Under the pieces are notes generated by a model. That model was not told where the DNA came from. It saw only the letters and a program-made list of their open reading frames with translations, and did not search any database. Source: Gadus chalcogrammus (lineage: Eukaryota > Chordata > Actinopteri > Gadiformes > Gadidae). From it: a stretch of DNA of 64,000 nt. A program made the position numbers and the translations under genes. The stretch is taken from positions 12,512,001 to 12,576,000 of the forward strand of contig NC_079419.1 in the NCBI RefSeq assembly GCF_026213295.1. Reading direction: 5' to 3'. Shown here in pieces: positions 1 to 12,521 of this stretch; position 1 is the stretch's first letter; every line of letters starts with the position of its first letter.

Positions 1-4
<4 letters not shown>

Positions 5-32
<28 letters not shown>
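5..32. repeat. (CT)n microsatellite
   Basis: A near-pure CT dinucleotide run lies at the left edge of the window, inside an amph intron. No function is implied. Confidence 0.9.
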
Positions 33-36
<4 letters not shown>

Positions 37-190
37 TTCTACCTCTCTCTCTCCCTATCGCTCTGCTTGTCCATTGGTCCATCCCACACATTTTGCATTT
101 GCATCCGATTTCAATTCCAATGTCACCACGCATCTCCCAACTGTTGTTTGCGTGGGCGAGCTATTAACTTGTGTTTCTGGTTTGATTTAG

Positions 191-1818
191 GGGACCAATG
201 CTTTTAATGGATTTGCTCAGGTAACTAAGACTCGCTAGAAAACCAGGGATCCATTTTTTTAATTCTTTGGCTATACTGAGTACAAACATAATCCTAATTA
301 ATAACATTACGTTGTATCCTAAAGGAGAATTCCAGTACTTCCAGTAATATATTTTATACTGAACGAAAAGAATAACTTTATTTCAAACTTCAAAATTCAC
401 TTTTTTCTGATACCTCTATATGATGCTTTTAAACATGATTGAAAACAACAAATATATACTTGTATAACGATTGGAAGCAAACACGAAAATGTGTTTGAAA
501 CATTAATACTAAATACTAAACGATATTGCACTAACTGTATAATCACATCATCAGCCCCTTACTAACATGCATGGTATATTATTCCCAGCTTGTGTTTCTG
601 CCCGTAATATTCTGTCTTTACATATTCTGTTTTCACCATTCATCCTGAAGGAGGAAGCTGGATCCTCGTTCTTTGCAGACTTTGATAACATGGTGAGTCT
701 ACCGTTGATTACTTCAAGTTCAAGAGACATGTATAAGGTCATATGTGTCACATCAAACCTGAATTAGTCTAACACTTTCTCTCTGGGTCAAATTTGAACT
801 CTGCAGGACAAACGTTTAAAACAATCCTTGTCATCTTTTTTTAACTCTGTAACTCTGTGAGTGAAAATCAAACATTTAATATAACCATCTCGAAATGGAC
901 TTGCTTATTTCCCTGTAGATTGTTACATTTTTTTCACCCGTTATTTGTTAATTTGATGCTATTTGATGTCAGGATGTCAGGAACCTTTCTTTACTCTGTG
1001 AAAGTTAACCTAAGGATTCATTCAGGCTTGAAGAGCCATTACCCGCGCTTTTACTTTGATAACCTAAACTAACGTAAAAAAGAAACGTCACTAAATCACC
1101 GGCCCGCTTCACGGCGCACAACACTCTACAATAAAGTCTGGTTTAACCGACACCTTCCCTTGGCTGTGGGGTACAAGAAGGACAGCGGGGACGCGGTCAA
1201 AAGCCCCCTCACCACCAACACAGCAGCCCCATTGGTCGATGAAGCGGCCGCCGAAGCGCCCGCCGCGACGGTGTTGGCGAGCGAGGAGGACGAGCCGCTG
1301 GTGGAGGCTACCTCCCCATTGGAGGCTGAGGCAGAGGGGGCGGAGGCAGCGGGCGACGTGCCGGAAGATGTCACCGCAGCAACGGCAGAAGAACCGGTGG
1401 ATCGATCCAGCGCCGAGGCCCAGGCGGAGGAGGTTGACGCCAGCCCGACGGAGGCAGTGGTGGTGGAGGAGGTGAAGGAGGAGGTGAAGGAAGAAGTGAC
1501 AGAGGAGGTGAAGGACGAGGTGAAGGAAGTAGTGACAGCGGAGGTGAAGGAGGAGGTGAAGGAGGTCACCCCCACAAGTCCAAAGGAAGAGGAGAAGCTG
1601 TCTGTGAGTGGGATGAGTTGTCAATTCTGTTCACCTGCTCCTCCCCGCTGATGCCCTGTCACCCATGCTGTCATGTTAACGTTCATCGCCGTGACGATCA
1701 GCTTTATTTAAACTTTCACGTCATCAGCTTGATTTCCGTCATCAAACTCATCGCCGTCATTTCCATCATCCCCATCATCTTTGCAGTCATATTGTTCCTG
1801 ATCTCCCTCATCATCATC

Positions 1819-1851
<33 letters not shown>

Positions 1852-4388
1852 TTCATCATCATCATCACCATCATAGCTATAAACCTTCCTTATCATTAAT
1901 CCATGGTTTTCTTTTGTGTAAGGAATGTAAGATGTCCAAGTTTTGCTGCTCATAATCATCATCCATTTTATTGGATACTGTTCAAGCTAAATCCTACTTG
2001 GTGGAAGATTCATCATCCAATAATGTATCCAAAAAATACAATTTAATACAAAAATAACCAATCTACAAATGCCAACATCTTCTTGCTGATTTCAACACGT
2101 TTCCTATCATTCCACCATGAATGAAACCATGTAAGGATTGTGTCCACTACTAACATGATGCTGTGTTTCCAGTCCCCAGTGTCTGCTCCTGTGGAGGTGG
2201 CTGTCCCAGAGCCAGACATTATACAGGTACGTCTCACACACCTGATGGCATTAAGTTGAACTCTCTTGGATTTAGGGTAAAGGCTATTTTTGGTAAAAGA
2301 CTACTGCAAAGTTTTAACCCACGTTTATTCAGTTGTGTGAACTCTTTGTTAACTTCATTTAGATCCAGTTGTGTTGATACGTTTTACTCCTTATTTAATA
2401 TTTTATGATAGACTTTTTAAGTCCATTTAATGCAATTAACGGGATACCAAATTTAAAAAGAAACACATATAACAACTTTTCAGCATAACCCATTTTTCAC
2501 AAATAATATTTTCCACAATCTCGATTATACTACTACTACTATTTATTCATTTTAGAAATGTCTTTCTAGTTAATTTTAAATGCATGGCATTAAGGATGGG
2601 TTAGGCACAGGTAGCCATCATAAAGATGCCCACAGGCTGAAGAAATGGGCCATTGAACCCAGAACCTTCTTCATCTTGAATCCTGACCCCATGCGGTTTG
2701 TAAACTGTCCACTGCTTTGTTCCGTTATGCAGATCCCCACTGCCGAGGAGGACAAGATGACTTCATCCAGCGAAACAGACCCTCTGGTACAATAGCAACA
2801 CACTGTGTACCAGTGGTGTATGATAATGAGTTACTAATGCATTGTCTAGCTCTTCATCGCGTTTGGGGAATGTATCACGGCCTGGACGCTAACTCCTCCC
2901 TTTAAGATAATGAACGTTTGCCTTGTGTGTAGGAATCTGCCACGACCCCAGAGGAGCGGAGAGAGAGCCCCATGGAGGACAGCTCGGTAAGCCCTCCTCA
3001 TGTCTGATCCTCACCTTACATCTGGCCCAGCACCACGGACCAATAGAAACAAAAGACTCGGTGTACGGTCGCTGATGTTTGTTACTGCTGTCTGTACCGT
3101 CACCAAACAAACCCTGTGTCCAACATTCAGCATATAGTCGAGGTTAATCTATTGCTTCAATACATTTGAAAAAGACACGTTTGTAGAGAAGATTCCTTAG
3201 GTACAATCCTTTAAAGTGTGGAACACACTGGCCCAACCGTTGGCCATCTGAAACAAGTCTGAGAGTGTTGGCGGGTGATGATTGGGGACTCTGATTGGTT
3301 GTTTGCTGCTAGTTGTGTGCTGCTAGCAAACAATCTGCAAATCAGCGCGGTGTGGGAGGGGCAGAATAGCGCCACGAGACTAGCGCAACCCGATGTTAAG
3401 GAGACTTATTACACCTTGCGCAAGAGCAGTACGTACTGTGTAGTTGGCAGTAGTCTTCGCAGTATCTTCCAATGCAACTCTCTGTCTCTCAGTCGAGAGA
3501 CAACAGAGTGGTCGGAAGAAGGCAGTTGGCCGTTGGTTTGAGTCTGCGCTCTGTGTGTGCCCCTTAAGTGTAACAGGAACACTGTTGAGTGCAGATGTGT
3601 CTGTTTGTAAGCATAAAAAAGAATCACATACTAAGTAAGTATACAGAAGTATGAATGTCTGTGTTTGTTTTTATCGCCTAGAAAACGATGCCTATCCCTT
3701 CCGTGGTGATTGAACCCGCGTCCAGTAACGAGGGTGATGACGACCGCGACGTGGACATCATTTCCCCCGTCGCCGCCATCAGTGACAACGGCGTCATGGC
3801 GACAGAAGCCAAGGTGTCCGGAGCCGCCGCTGGTGGCCATGGGCTGCCCGACGGCTTCCTCTACAAGGTGAAAACCACGGTCCAGAACCTTCTAGAACTT
3901 TACAAAACCCTGCTAGAACTCGCCAGACCCTTATCATATCATACTATCAAACTACAGAACCTTTTAGTACTCATAGAACCTTCTTCATTTTTGAATGGGC
4001 ATAAACATCCAACTACATGACCAACAGGTGGAGACGATGCACGACTTTGAGGCGGCAAACTCTGATGAGCTGGAACTGAAAAGGGGGGATATGGTCCTGG
4101 TGGTGCCCACAGCCTTACTGGAGGACCAGGTCAGTAACACATGTTGGCAAAGGAACATAGCTCTGAATGTTAAACAACTCTATATTATTTTGAGATATTG
4201 TGAAACAATAAGTGATTTTATGTTGTGGTCTGGGACATGGTTACAGTGGTCCGACAAAATGATATGTCAAATCGTCACAGACCAATTCTATATCTAACGT
4301 TAACCAATCTATGAAACAATAATGTATAAATGATATTCTAACGGCCCAGTGACGACCTTGGAGCGCTACCGTCCCTGATCCAGCTGTG

Positions 4389-4430
<42 letters not shown>

Positions 4431-4571
4431 GTGTGTGTGCGTGTTTGTGTTTGTGTTGTTCTGTAGGATGCCGGCTGGCTAACAGGGTTCAAGGAGAGCG
4501 ACTGGAAGACGCTCGGGACTGCTGCCCCTCGAGGACTTTTCCCCGAGAACTTCACACAGCGGGTGGACTAA
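191..4571 (+). CDS. amph: Amphiphysin, C-terminal part (5' end outside window)
   Basis: Nine coding exons are visible, all in phase 0: 191-220, 651-692, about 1181-1603 (start could be 1178), 2173-2226, 2733-2786, 2933-2986, 3682-3867, 4028-4129 and 4467-4571 (stop TAA). Amphiphysin is a BAR-SH3 adaptor that links membrane curvature, clathrin/AP2 and dynamin in synaptic vesicle endocytosis. The BAR domain must lie upstream. The first exon encodes FNGFAQ, close to the FNGFTQ I recall in human AMPH. The exon at 3682 encodes PSVVIEPAS, also as in AMPH. The last two exons encode the SH3 domain, with HDFEAANSDELELKRGD, a DAGW segment and the terminal GLFPENFTQRVD. This ending separates AMPH from BIN1. 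The third exon is an acidic, low-complexity segment rich in E, A and V with a repeated EVKEEVKE pattern. Three consecutive 54-nt exons are candidates for alternative splicing. Confidence 0.93.
1805..1875. repeat. (ATC)n trinucleotide microsatellite
   Basis: A run of ATC/CAT triplets lies in the amph intron after the acidic exon. It creates spurious Ile-rich and Asp-rich open frames on the two strands. Confidence 0.9.
4389..4443. repeat. (GT)n microsatellite near last amph exon
   Basis: A GT run of about 55 bp lies just upstream of the last amph exon, whose acceptor is at 4466. Confidence 0.9.
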
Positions 4572-5220
4572 AAAGAGGGAAAAAATAAAAAAGGGATCCC
4601 CCGGGAGTGGGAGAGGAGCGCTCGGGAGGGAGAGGAACGCATGACCATGCTTCCCAGTCTTAAAACATGTAGCTGTGTTCTGAACCCCACTCGTACCACC
4701 GGTACGCAGCAGGGGAAAAATAACAACAGGTGAATCATCGCGGAAAAAATGTAATTTTAACCTCCGAGAAAAACCATACAGCAGTATAAGAAACACTAGT
4801 ATATACTCCAAGTTAGCAAAGTAAAACAAAAACAACGACACAAGCATGACGTGATTAATAGGTCGATCCCTCCTTTTGAATCCGAGAAATGTGTTTGTGT
4901 GTATGTTGGAGAAATATGTAAGAAGTGATGTGCGTGTGTGTGTGGTTGTGTTTGTTTGGGAGCATGGGGACCACTACACCACCCAACCCCACCCCAACCC
5001 CCGACCCCCCCTCTCCCATCTGTTACCAGATAAAGAAACCGTGGAAGATGTCGTCCTGATTGCTAACGTGACCTTCTCCTCTTCCGCTCAGAGTGTCTTG
5101 TTATTGGTTGCGACGGAGCAGCCCAGCAGTCCGTATCGATGTGATCTCTCTTTAACCCTTTTCACCTGAGTGTTTACATGAGGCATTTCAGTGTTTCTTT
5201 GAATAAAACCGTTGTTACGT
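4572..5220 (+). terminator. amph: amph 3' UTR with AATAAA signal
   Basis: Non-coding sequence follows the amph stop codon. A canonical AATAAA hexamer lies at 5202-5207. Further AATAAA hexamers near 5629 and 5813 could be alternative polyadenylation signals. The cleavage site cannot be fixed from sequence alone. Confidence 0.6.
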
Positions 5221-6062
5221 TGTTACCCAGCAGCCGTTGTTAGTGTAACGTTGTCGTGGAAGCGCCGCCGGGATGCGGCAGTTGGTCGATGACTCGGGCG
5301 CTTGACGCGTGGAATGGTGCGTCGGCCGTCATTGAGGTTTATGTTTTGCGGTGCTTTTGCCAAAATGAATTGACAATAACTATTTGGTCATCTGAGCATG
5401 TGCGTTTTAACATGCAAAGGATATATCTCACTCTTGAAAAAGTAATAAAAGCGTATCTTCCTGGTATTAAATGAATCGTTGTATATCTTTTGAACCCGTT
5501 CCTATTTTTCCTCCTGAATAGATGTTTATATAATTTCAAGAGATCTGCATAAGATAAACTCTGTGCTCATATAAATGTACCTTTCTATATTTGAGTTTGT
5601 GTTCACAGGTACACGATGTTTGAGTGAAAAATAAACTGATATGCAGCTATGTGTTAAATTGTTGGACTTCACACAGTTGGGACTTTACATATATCCGCAG
5701 TCCAACTGTGCAGTAGATCAATGAGTATGACGTCACTTCCTCTTGTTCTACTGTAACCCCCTTTCCATTGATTTTTTGTGATGTACATACCTTGATTATT
5801 TACCTAAAGGCAAATAAAGATTAAATCACATGTTCAAGTTATTATTTTCTATGCTAAATAATATATTATCAGCTAAATCGTTTTAGAAAAGCAATTTGCT
5901 AATAGGCATCTTATAATCGTTGCTTGTTGAACATCCTAATTGATTTAACAGGTGAAACGGATGTAATGAGTTCAATGAGATTAATGATCAATCTGATTCG
6001 AATATTTCAATTGAAATATTGCATTGTCATTAAAAAATGTATTTCATTGGGGTCAATGCTTC

Positions 6063-6101
<39 letters not shown>

Positions 6102-7033
6102 CCTATATATATTTTTTTTTAATATATATATATATATATTAAAAAAAAATATATATAGTTTTTTTTAGAGTTTTTCTTATAAAATTTGAGCCATGATTTA
6201 AAAAAAAAAATATATATATATATATATTTTTTTAAATCATGGCTCAAATTTTATAAGAAAAACTCTTGAACGTCAATTCTGCGCATCATTGTTTGTTTAG
6301 TGCCACCATGTGGTTAACTAATAGAATTACAGTAAGTATACACTTTATGACCATGAACCCAAATGTACAGAAGGTGAAGCAGATCAGAGGTAACTAAAGA
6401 AACAAGAAAAGTGAAAGCTAGATGAAGCCTAGGATATATGATTGTTTATCATGTTTGATTTGTGATTGTGTTTATTTAAAGTCTAACCCTATAACCCTAA
6501 GGGTTAGTAATGGGGTTCGATACCTGTAAAGATTATTCAAACTTACGTTCGTACTGTTCTTGTAGGCCTAGTACAGATACGGTGAGTGACCGGCTTGGAC
6601 CCAGACCGTTCGAGAGCTGACGATAAACCACCTGGGAAGATGTTTAACAACCGCCATGCATGTAACCTACGTAGAACGGTTTCAACACGTTGAACGGATA
6701 TTTATATTGAAAAGGGGACTCGTTTACTGCCACCCTGGGCCTGTGGGCTCATTGTAGGATTACATTACACTCACATGTGCCCAGCCTTAGTGCTCGTTAC
6801 TTCTATACATGGCACCTAGGTTTGGAAAACTTTTGTGTTACAGTTGTGGAAACTCCATAACATTGAGTTATGGTACTAGAGCCAAGGTCGTAGCATAGCG
6901 AGGGTTAACATCATCAGTGGTTCACTGCGGTCATGCCAGCCGACTCATCGAGATCGGCGGTGAAGCCAGCCGACCCAGTTTTTTGCCGTACCTGTATATA
7001 CTAGCCATTACGGTAATAGCGTCTCAGAACTAG
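5221..7033. other. Intergenic spacer downstream of amph
   Basis: No coding region is recognised. The stretch is AT-rich, with TA-dinucleotide tracts at about 6063-6160 and a long inverted repeat listed separately. Confidence 0.6.
6167..6266. repeat. 100-bp inverted repeat with AT-rich centre
   Basis: Outer arms of about 35 bp are perfectly complementary: 6167 to about 6203, and about 6230 to 6266. They flank an A-run, a TA-run and a T-run. The sequence GAGCCATGATTTA on the left is mirrored by TAAATCATGGCTC on the right. This is either a cruciform-prone palindrome or a small foldback/MITE-like insertion. No target duplication was established. Confidence 0.85.
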
Positions 7034-7208
7034 TTAAAGGGACACTATGTAATATTTTGAGTAATTTATTACCTCAAATCAACATATTCATTCATAAATA
7101 AGTCCTCATTGGTGTATCTCTGCCAAAAATCTCACTTATCCTCCTGAGCGAAGAATAATTAATATTAATATCAATATGGTTACATAGGACGGGTAAGCTT
7201 CATGGAGG

Positions 7209-7531
7209 TGTCACGTTAAAATTGTACCGGGGGCGAAAATTGTACCGGCCTACGTCATCGTTTGTTTACATCCTGACAACCTGCCAGGCAACAGACGACG
7301 CGATTCAGAAAACATGTTTCCAAACGACGAAATAACATAATACAGATAGCGGAACGCTATCTGTATTATGATAGATAGCGATAACAATTGTTTTTACTTT
7401 ATATTTGTATTGTATTTAATTGTTTAATCGAAACAATAAAAAAATGTGCCCGCGAAACGGCCGAACGCGTCAGATGACAAATGTTTTGCCCGCGAAACGG
7501 GCGATCGCGTCAAATGACGTTGGAAGGTTCT
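7209..7531 (+). repeat. Ginger left terminal inverted repeat
   Basis: It contains two direct copies of AATTGTACCGG close to the end. A subterminal hairpin follows around 7341-7371 (ATACAGATAGCG mirrored by CGCTATCTGTAT). After that come two copies of the GCCCGCGAAACGG motif. It pairs with 12810-13144. Confidence 0.92.
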
Positions 7532-8607
7532 AGAAACAATACAGATAACGGATCGCTCGATAACACTTGTTTTTACTTTATATTTGTATTGTATTGAATT
7601 GTTTAATCGAATTTAGCTAGTAAACTGAGTGTTTTAAGCAGGTTTCATAGTCTATCTAGCTGGTGTTAATTCAATTACCGCAATTTAATTTAGATAATGT
7701 ATATATATATATATAGATAGATAGATAGATGGGTAGATAGGTGAGCAGGCATTTAGGAACTGTTTTGTGTTTTTCACGTTATCCCCATAACATTTATCCA
7801 TTACTGTTTAGAGAAATAGATAAATACATTGATAATATAAATCTTACCATTAATTTGAGTAAGGTAAAGTTGAAAATGAAAAGAAAAGAAGCACAGGCCA
7901 CATATGAATAACATTTAATTATTTGCCTCAGATATACAACTAACATTGACAACAATCCTATATGTAATGATCATGCTTCAATAGTTTCTTGATGCATGTC
8001 ATTTATAGGCGCTGAGTGACAGGTCTAGCTTGTTCCAGGTTCAGGTTGATGCACCACACTTCCAGAAGATGCTGATTTTTGATGTCCCTGGTGTTCTTTG
8101 GCCCCTGCATGGTAAACTATTCCTGTCACGATGTCTTTGAGATAAGGATAGACAAAGAAGGAAACAAATCCACAATGAAAAACAGAAATGGCATGGAGAA
8201 ATGGTCTGTTTTAGTAGTAAGCCCACTCACCAACGTCAAGGTACAGACCTTTAGAGAGGGTTTTTTTTTTTTTTTTTTTTTTTTAAGGCTGACACAACTC
8301 AACTAAAATGTATTTATAGAACTGATGTAAAAACAACAACGGTTAACCAAAGTGCTGTACAATCAAAAACAGCAAAAGCGTTGAACATATATTATTGATC
8401 CCAGAAATGAATCATTTATCAGGCTATATTATACTGTTTAGAAGTTAATTAAATACATACAATATCCATAACATACGAACAGCAATAGAACTATTAAGGA
8501 ACAGTAGAACTATTAAGGAAAATCTGAATATTAACAAGAACCAAATAACTCCAGCAAAGGGACTCATACCTACCAGTCCTACTAAGGAAAAAAACTGAGC
8601 AGAATAG
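7532..8607. other. Non-coding interior of the Ginger element downstream of its gene
   Basis: This stretch lies between the left TIR and the end of the transposase gene. It holds a short TA/GATA tract (about 7700-7740) and a run of T (about 8262-8284). A short unassigned open stretch lies around 7990-8250, and I recognise no domain in it. Presumably it is the 3' UTR and terminator region of the minus-strand gene. Confidence 0.5.
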
Positions 8608-11600
8608 TTAGAATATGATTTGACAATTTGGACAAATGTATTCAGAAATATTCTGCACATGGGAAAGACAGGACTGGTGAAAGGGCCTATCACACCTCCT
8701 GCATGGGACCAGAGGTGCTTTTACTTGCCCGATGGTCCGTCTGCAGAGGCAGTGCACATCCACATCAATGGCGAATGGCTCGGCAGTGGGGGACCTCATG
8801 CCTCTAGGGAACAGTTGCACTTCTCCAGCCTGAAAACAGGAAAAGAGGTGACTGCGCATTTGTCCTTGATGGTATTGGACTGTGGTGGGACCCTCACCGC
8901 TGCAGAGAGCAAAACTGTTGGCAATAGCAAACAGTCCACAATCTGAGCCACCTGCCTGCTGCTGTATGTCAGGCCACTGCAGTCGGACACTCTTCCCAGG
9001 AAAAGCAAGCAGACCTGTGACCTGTTCAATTAAGACCTCTGTCCTGGTGTGTCCTAGGGAGTCAAAAATGTTTACTGAACCTCCCTGGCAGCCAATGTCA
9101 CTTACCGTAACCCAGTGATTTGCAGAAACATTGAGTATCTGTACAAACCCTTGTGCTGGCTCGGGCAAAGTGGACAGCAAGGCTAGGGAGGTGGTGGCGT
9201 AGAGCCCGTTGATATTAGGATACTGAACCTTAAGCAGGGCCTGAGCATGGTCCATAGCACGGTCATCCAACAAAGTACTTGGGTTGCTGAGCATGGGCAT
9301 GAAGCCCTCCACCCTTTTGCTCAGTGAAGCTGGATAAGCCCGGCCTGACTGGACACTAGTGATCACAACATCCAAGTCCTGAAACCAAAAAAACAAACAT
9401 CTCACTCATTAAGCAACAATATGAGCATGTAATAGAGCAACCAAAGTATTTATTAAGTGAAATTAAGACTGACTGAAATATTCACCTCTAGTGGGTCCTC
9501 CTCCAACTCTGAATCTGCTGACTCAGTCTCAGATAGATTGGGCACAGTCTCCTTGGTGGGACAGGCAGCCTGGGATCCTAAAGGGGAAAGAAGCACCTTA
9601 TCGAAAAGCTTCATAATCACTTCTCAGTATAGTCTATTAGTATAGTCGATAGTCTAGATTTTAATAATTCAATTAACATACTTCTCCGCACAGGCTTCAC
9701 TGAAGCATAGGGTGTCCTGGTCTTCAATGGCTTTCCATCCAAGGTCTCCAGCTGCAAAAGGTTATTGTCCGTAACCTCAGTAACCCTGAAAATATCAAAC
9801 ATCAATGTGAGAGCTAGATGAGTTTTGTTATATAACCATGCCTTCGATGTCTTAACCATTTTTGGGTAACTTAACCATTTACCTGTACACAGTTGGCCAA
9901 TCTGGTTCCATGGTTTGACCATGCCTTCCACGCTTCCTCTCATTCTTCTTCAGGACCTCCATGCCTGGTGTGATCCTGAAGCGCTTGGTCCCCCTCTTGT
10001 TCCTCCTCTTGTAGGTCTCTTTCTGTCTCTCCTGGGCCTTCTCTATGTTGGCAATCACCTGATGCAGGATAGTTAATCGATATATGAATATTCTGCCCTC
10101 ACAATTGCCTTTCTGTGCAAGACAACTAGCTTAACTACTAGTAATGTCCTCAAAATAAAAATAAAAACATAAATACATAATGATAATAATATAAATAATG
10201 ATTTGCTTCCCATTTATAAAACACTTGCCTTGTCAATGACCTTTCCATCGCTCTCAGCCCTTGCCTGGACGTACTTCTCGATGTCCTCGTTATCTAGAGA
10301 AGCAATGGCCACATCATCTGGAAGATCTCCAGTGGTCTTAAGTAACATAGGAAAGGCAAAGGACAAGCAATAAAAGTACGTTCAGCCTCATAGAAATTAT
10401 TATTTTCACATATATACTTTTCATGTTGATTCCCCACTGTGAAGTCGTCTCCTTATACCATACAAAGTGTAAAGAGTAAAAATGTAGATTTAGAAATTGT
10501 TAATATGGTAATATGAAAAAGTCAACCACTACACACCTCTGAAAACAGACGTGGCTCCCGTCCATACATCAGACGATAGGGCGAATACCTGGAAGAGGCT
10601 TGGACACAACAGTTATTTGAAAAAACAATTTATTTTAATTGGTCTTCCCACCTCTCCTGTTGTCCATCAAGGGTCTTGCCAATGGACCTCTTCAATGTCT
10701 GATTGGTCCTCTCATCCAGTCCGTTGGTCTGTAAAAACAGCAAAGTACGAATACAAATATGTATAAGTTAATAGTAACATTATTTAGAAGCTTATCGATC
10801 TTTCTTTTCTGTCAGTTATATTTCTTTATTACACAGCTTTGTTGAATATTTGATTCTCTGACAGTCTGTTATTCCTGTACAGACTTTTGCTATGGACGCA
10901 GTTCTGATCATATTCGCGTCGGGGTCCTGCATCACCCTGTTGGGGTTTATTTCTCAATAATGACCGTCTCACTGTACATTATCCCATATATAATATACAC
11001 TATACCTGAGGATGGTAGGCTGATGTGATGCGGTGCCTGACACCAAACTCCTCAAACAGGGACTTGTTTACCTGAATTAAGGAATTCAAGTTATTAGTTT
11101 TCTTGTTTGCCAGTGTTAATCATTCACTGTTAAATGACACATCTATACGTGTAAATACTGCACCTTGTTCCAGAATTCACGACCCTGGTCTGTCAAGATG
11201 ACCTCAGGAGCACCATGGGTCCAGAAAATGTCCATCATAGCCTGTGGAGGAACATCAAAATAAACTGAAATCATTCTCCACCTCCCCAAAAAAAATAAGC
11301 CAAACTTTTCTGTCAGTTGTAACAACATTCTGGATTCACAATATGTGACTATGCTGCAAATGTTGCTATGATTTACACACCTGTGATGTGGCAATTGCAG
11401 TCTTGTCCTTGATGGGCCTGGCCTCCACCCACTTGGTGAAGAAGTCAGTTGCCGTCAGACAGAAGCGGTTCCCATTCTTAGAGGCTTTGAATGGTCCAAT
11501 TAGGTCAACACCTAGAGTACGGACAGAAATAAACAGATGCCCACAGGCCATGACGTTATAGAGATATAAAAGGCAATACAGTACGTTAAGAAAATAATAC

Positions 11601-12392
11601 AAATTAAACTATGACTTCGAGAGGTTGTAGCCGTTTCACAGAATCCAAAAGCAAGATATCTCACCAATCATATGCCATGGGGACTTCGGTTTGATGGGCT
11701 TCAACTCTGGTGCCTCAGTTTTCACTTGCTCAAACCTCTGGCATGACATGCAGGTTCTCACCTTTACAACACAAGGAGATTAAACACCACAGATTTAATA
11801 ATATGCTCTAGAGTAGAGGCGATTTTCTTTGCGTGTCCCAGTAGATTGAATGAACAATTACTTATATAAGGCAATCACTATAAATGACTCTTTAAATCTC
11901 ATGTGCATGCGGCATCAGCGTATCACAGGAAATAATAGAGCTGATCTGGATCAAACACAACTTGAACAAATTCATCACTTGCCCATTCCTGCGTATCTCT
12001 GGTAATGGTCTTCCAGTAGAAGCGTTGGCTGATCTTGTCCTGCATCCTCTTGGATCCAAAGTGGCCAGCATGGACTTCTGTCAGCACCTCATCCTTCTCT
12101 TTCTCAGTGAGGATCACCCTCCTCATCGAAAGGCCATTATCCCCAAGGTAGTACAAACAATTCCCTAGAAAGAGGGAGAGAACATACATCAGCACTGCAT
12201 CAGCGGTAGATTGCTTATAACTTAATTCAGTTTCAGTTTTCAGGGCCTACTAATTTGTGAAAATGGAAGATGAATTAAGATGGACTGCATAACATGTTAT
12301 TTATTTAATTACAGAATACCTTTAACAGTGAATTTTTTTGCATCCCTCCGGATCTGCCGTTTCTCCGTGTGAGAGAGCCCTGCGTCATACAT
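8608..12392 (-). CDS. Ginger transposase: H2C2 zinc finger, DD35E integrase, Ulp1-like protease, PHD finger
   Basis: Twelve exons are read on the minus strand: 12392-12320, 12164-11983, 11761-11665, 11511-11381, 11241-11164, 11071-11006, 10728-10537, 10336-10229, 10058-9883, 9785-9682, 9577-9486 and 9378-8608. Lengths sum to 2070 nt (689 codons plus stop) with all phases matching. The start ATG is at 12392-12390. Domains: an N-terminal RRDAKKF segment resembling GIN1; an H2C2 zinc finger (H56, H59, C89, C92); an integrase core with D120, D179 and E215 (35 residues between the last two); and a YSPYRLMYGREP motif near 256. A C48/Ulp1-like protease follows, with H521, D539, Q574 and C580. A PHD finger ends the protein (C643, C645, C659, C662, H667, C670, C682, C685). 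Introns 2 and 8 use GC donors (GCAAGT). One in-frame TAA (10632-10630, codon 242) interrupts exon 7, unless a 63-nt stretch is spliced out. Its role would be transposition in the nucleus. Confidence 0.85.
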
Positions 12393-12467
12393 CTGAGACG
12401 ACAGATACAAGAAAATAGAATTAAATGACACCATTTTCAATCAACAAGAAAAACCTGTAACCCTAAA

Positions 12468-12521
<54 letters not shown>

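Noticed and set aside
1109..1624. Minus-strand open frame of 171 codons opposite the amph acidic exon
   Set aside because: Created by the GAG/GTG-rich repeat of the sense exon. The sense frame is bounded by splice sites and fits amphiphysin.
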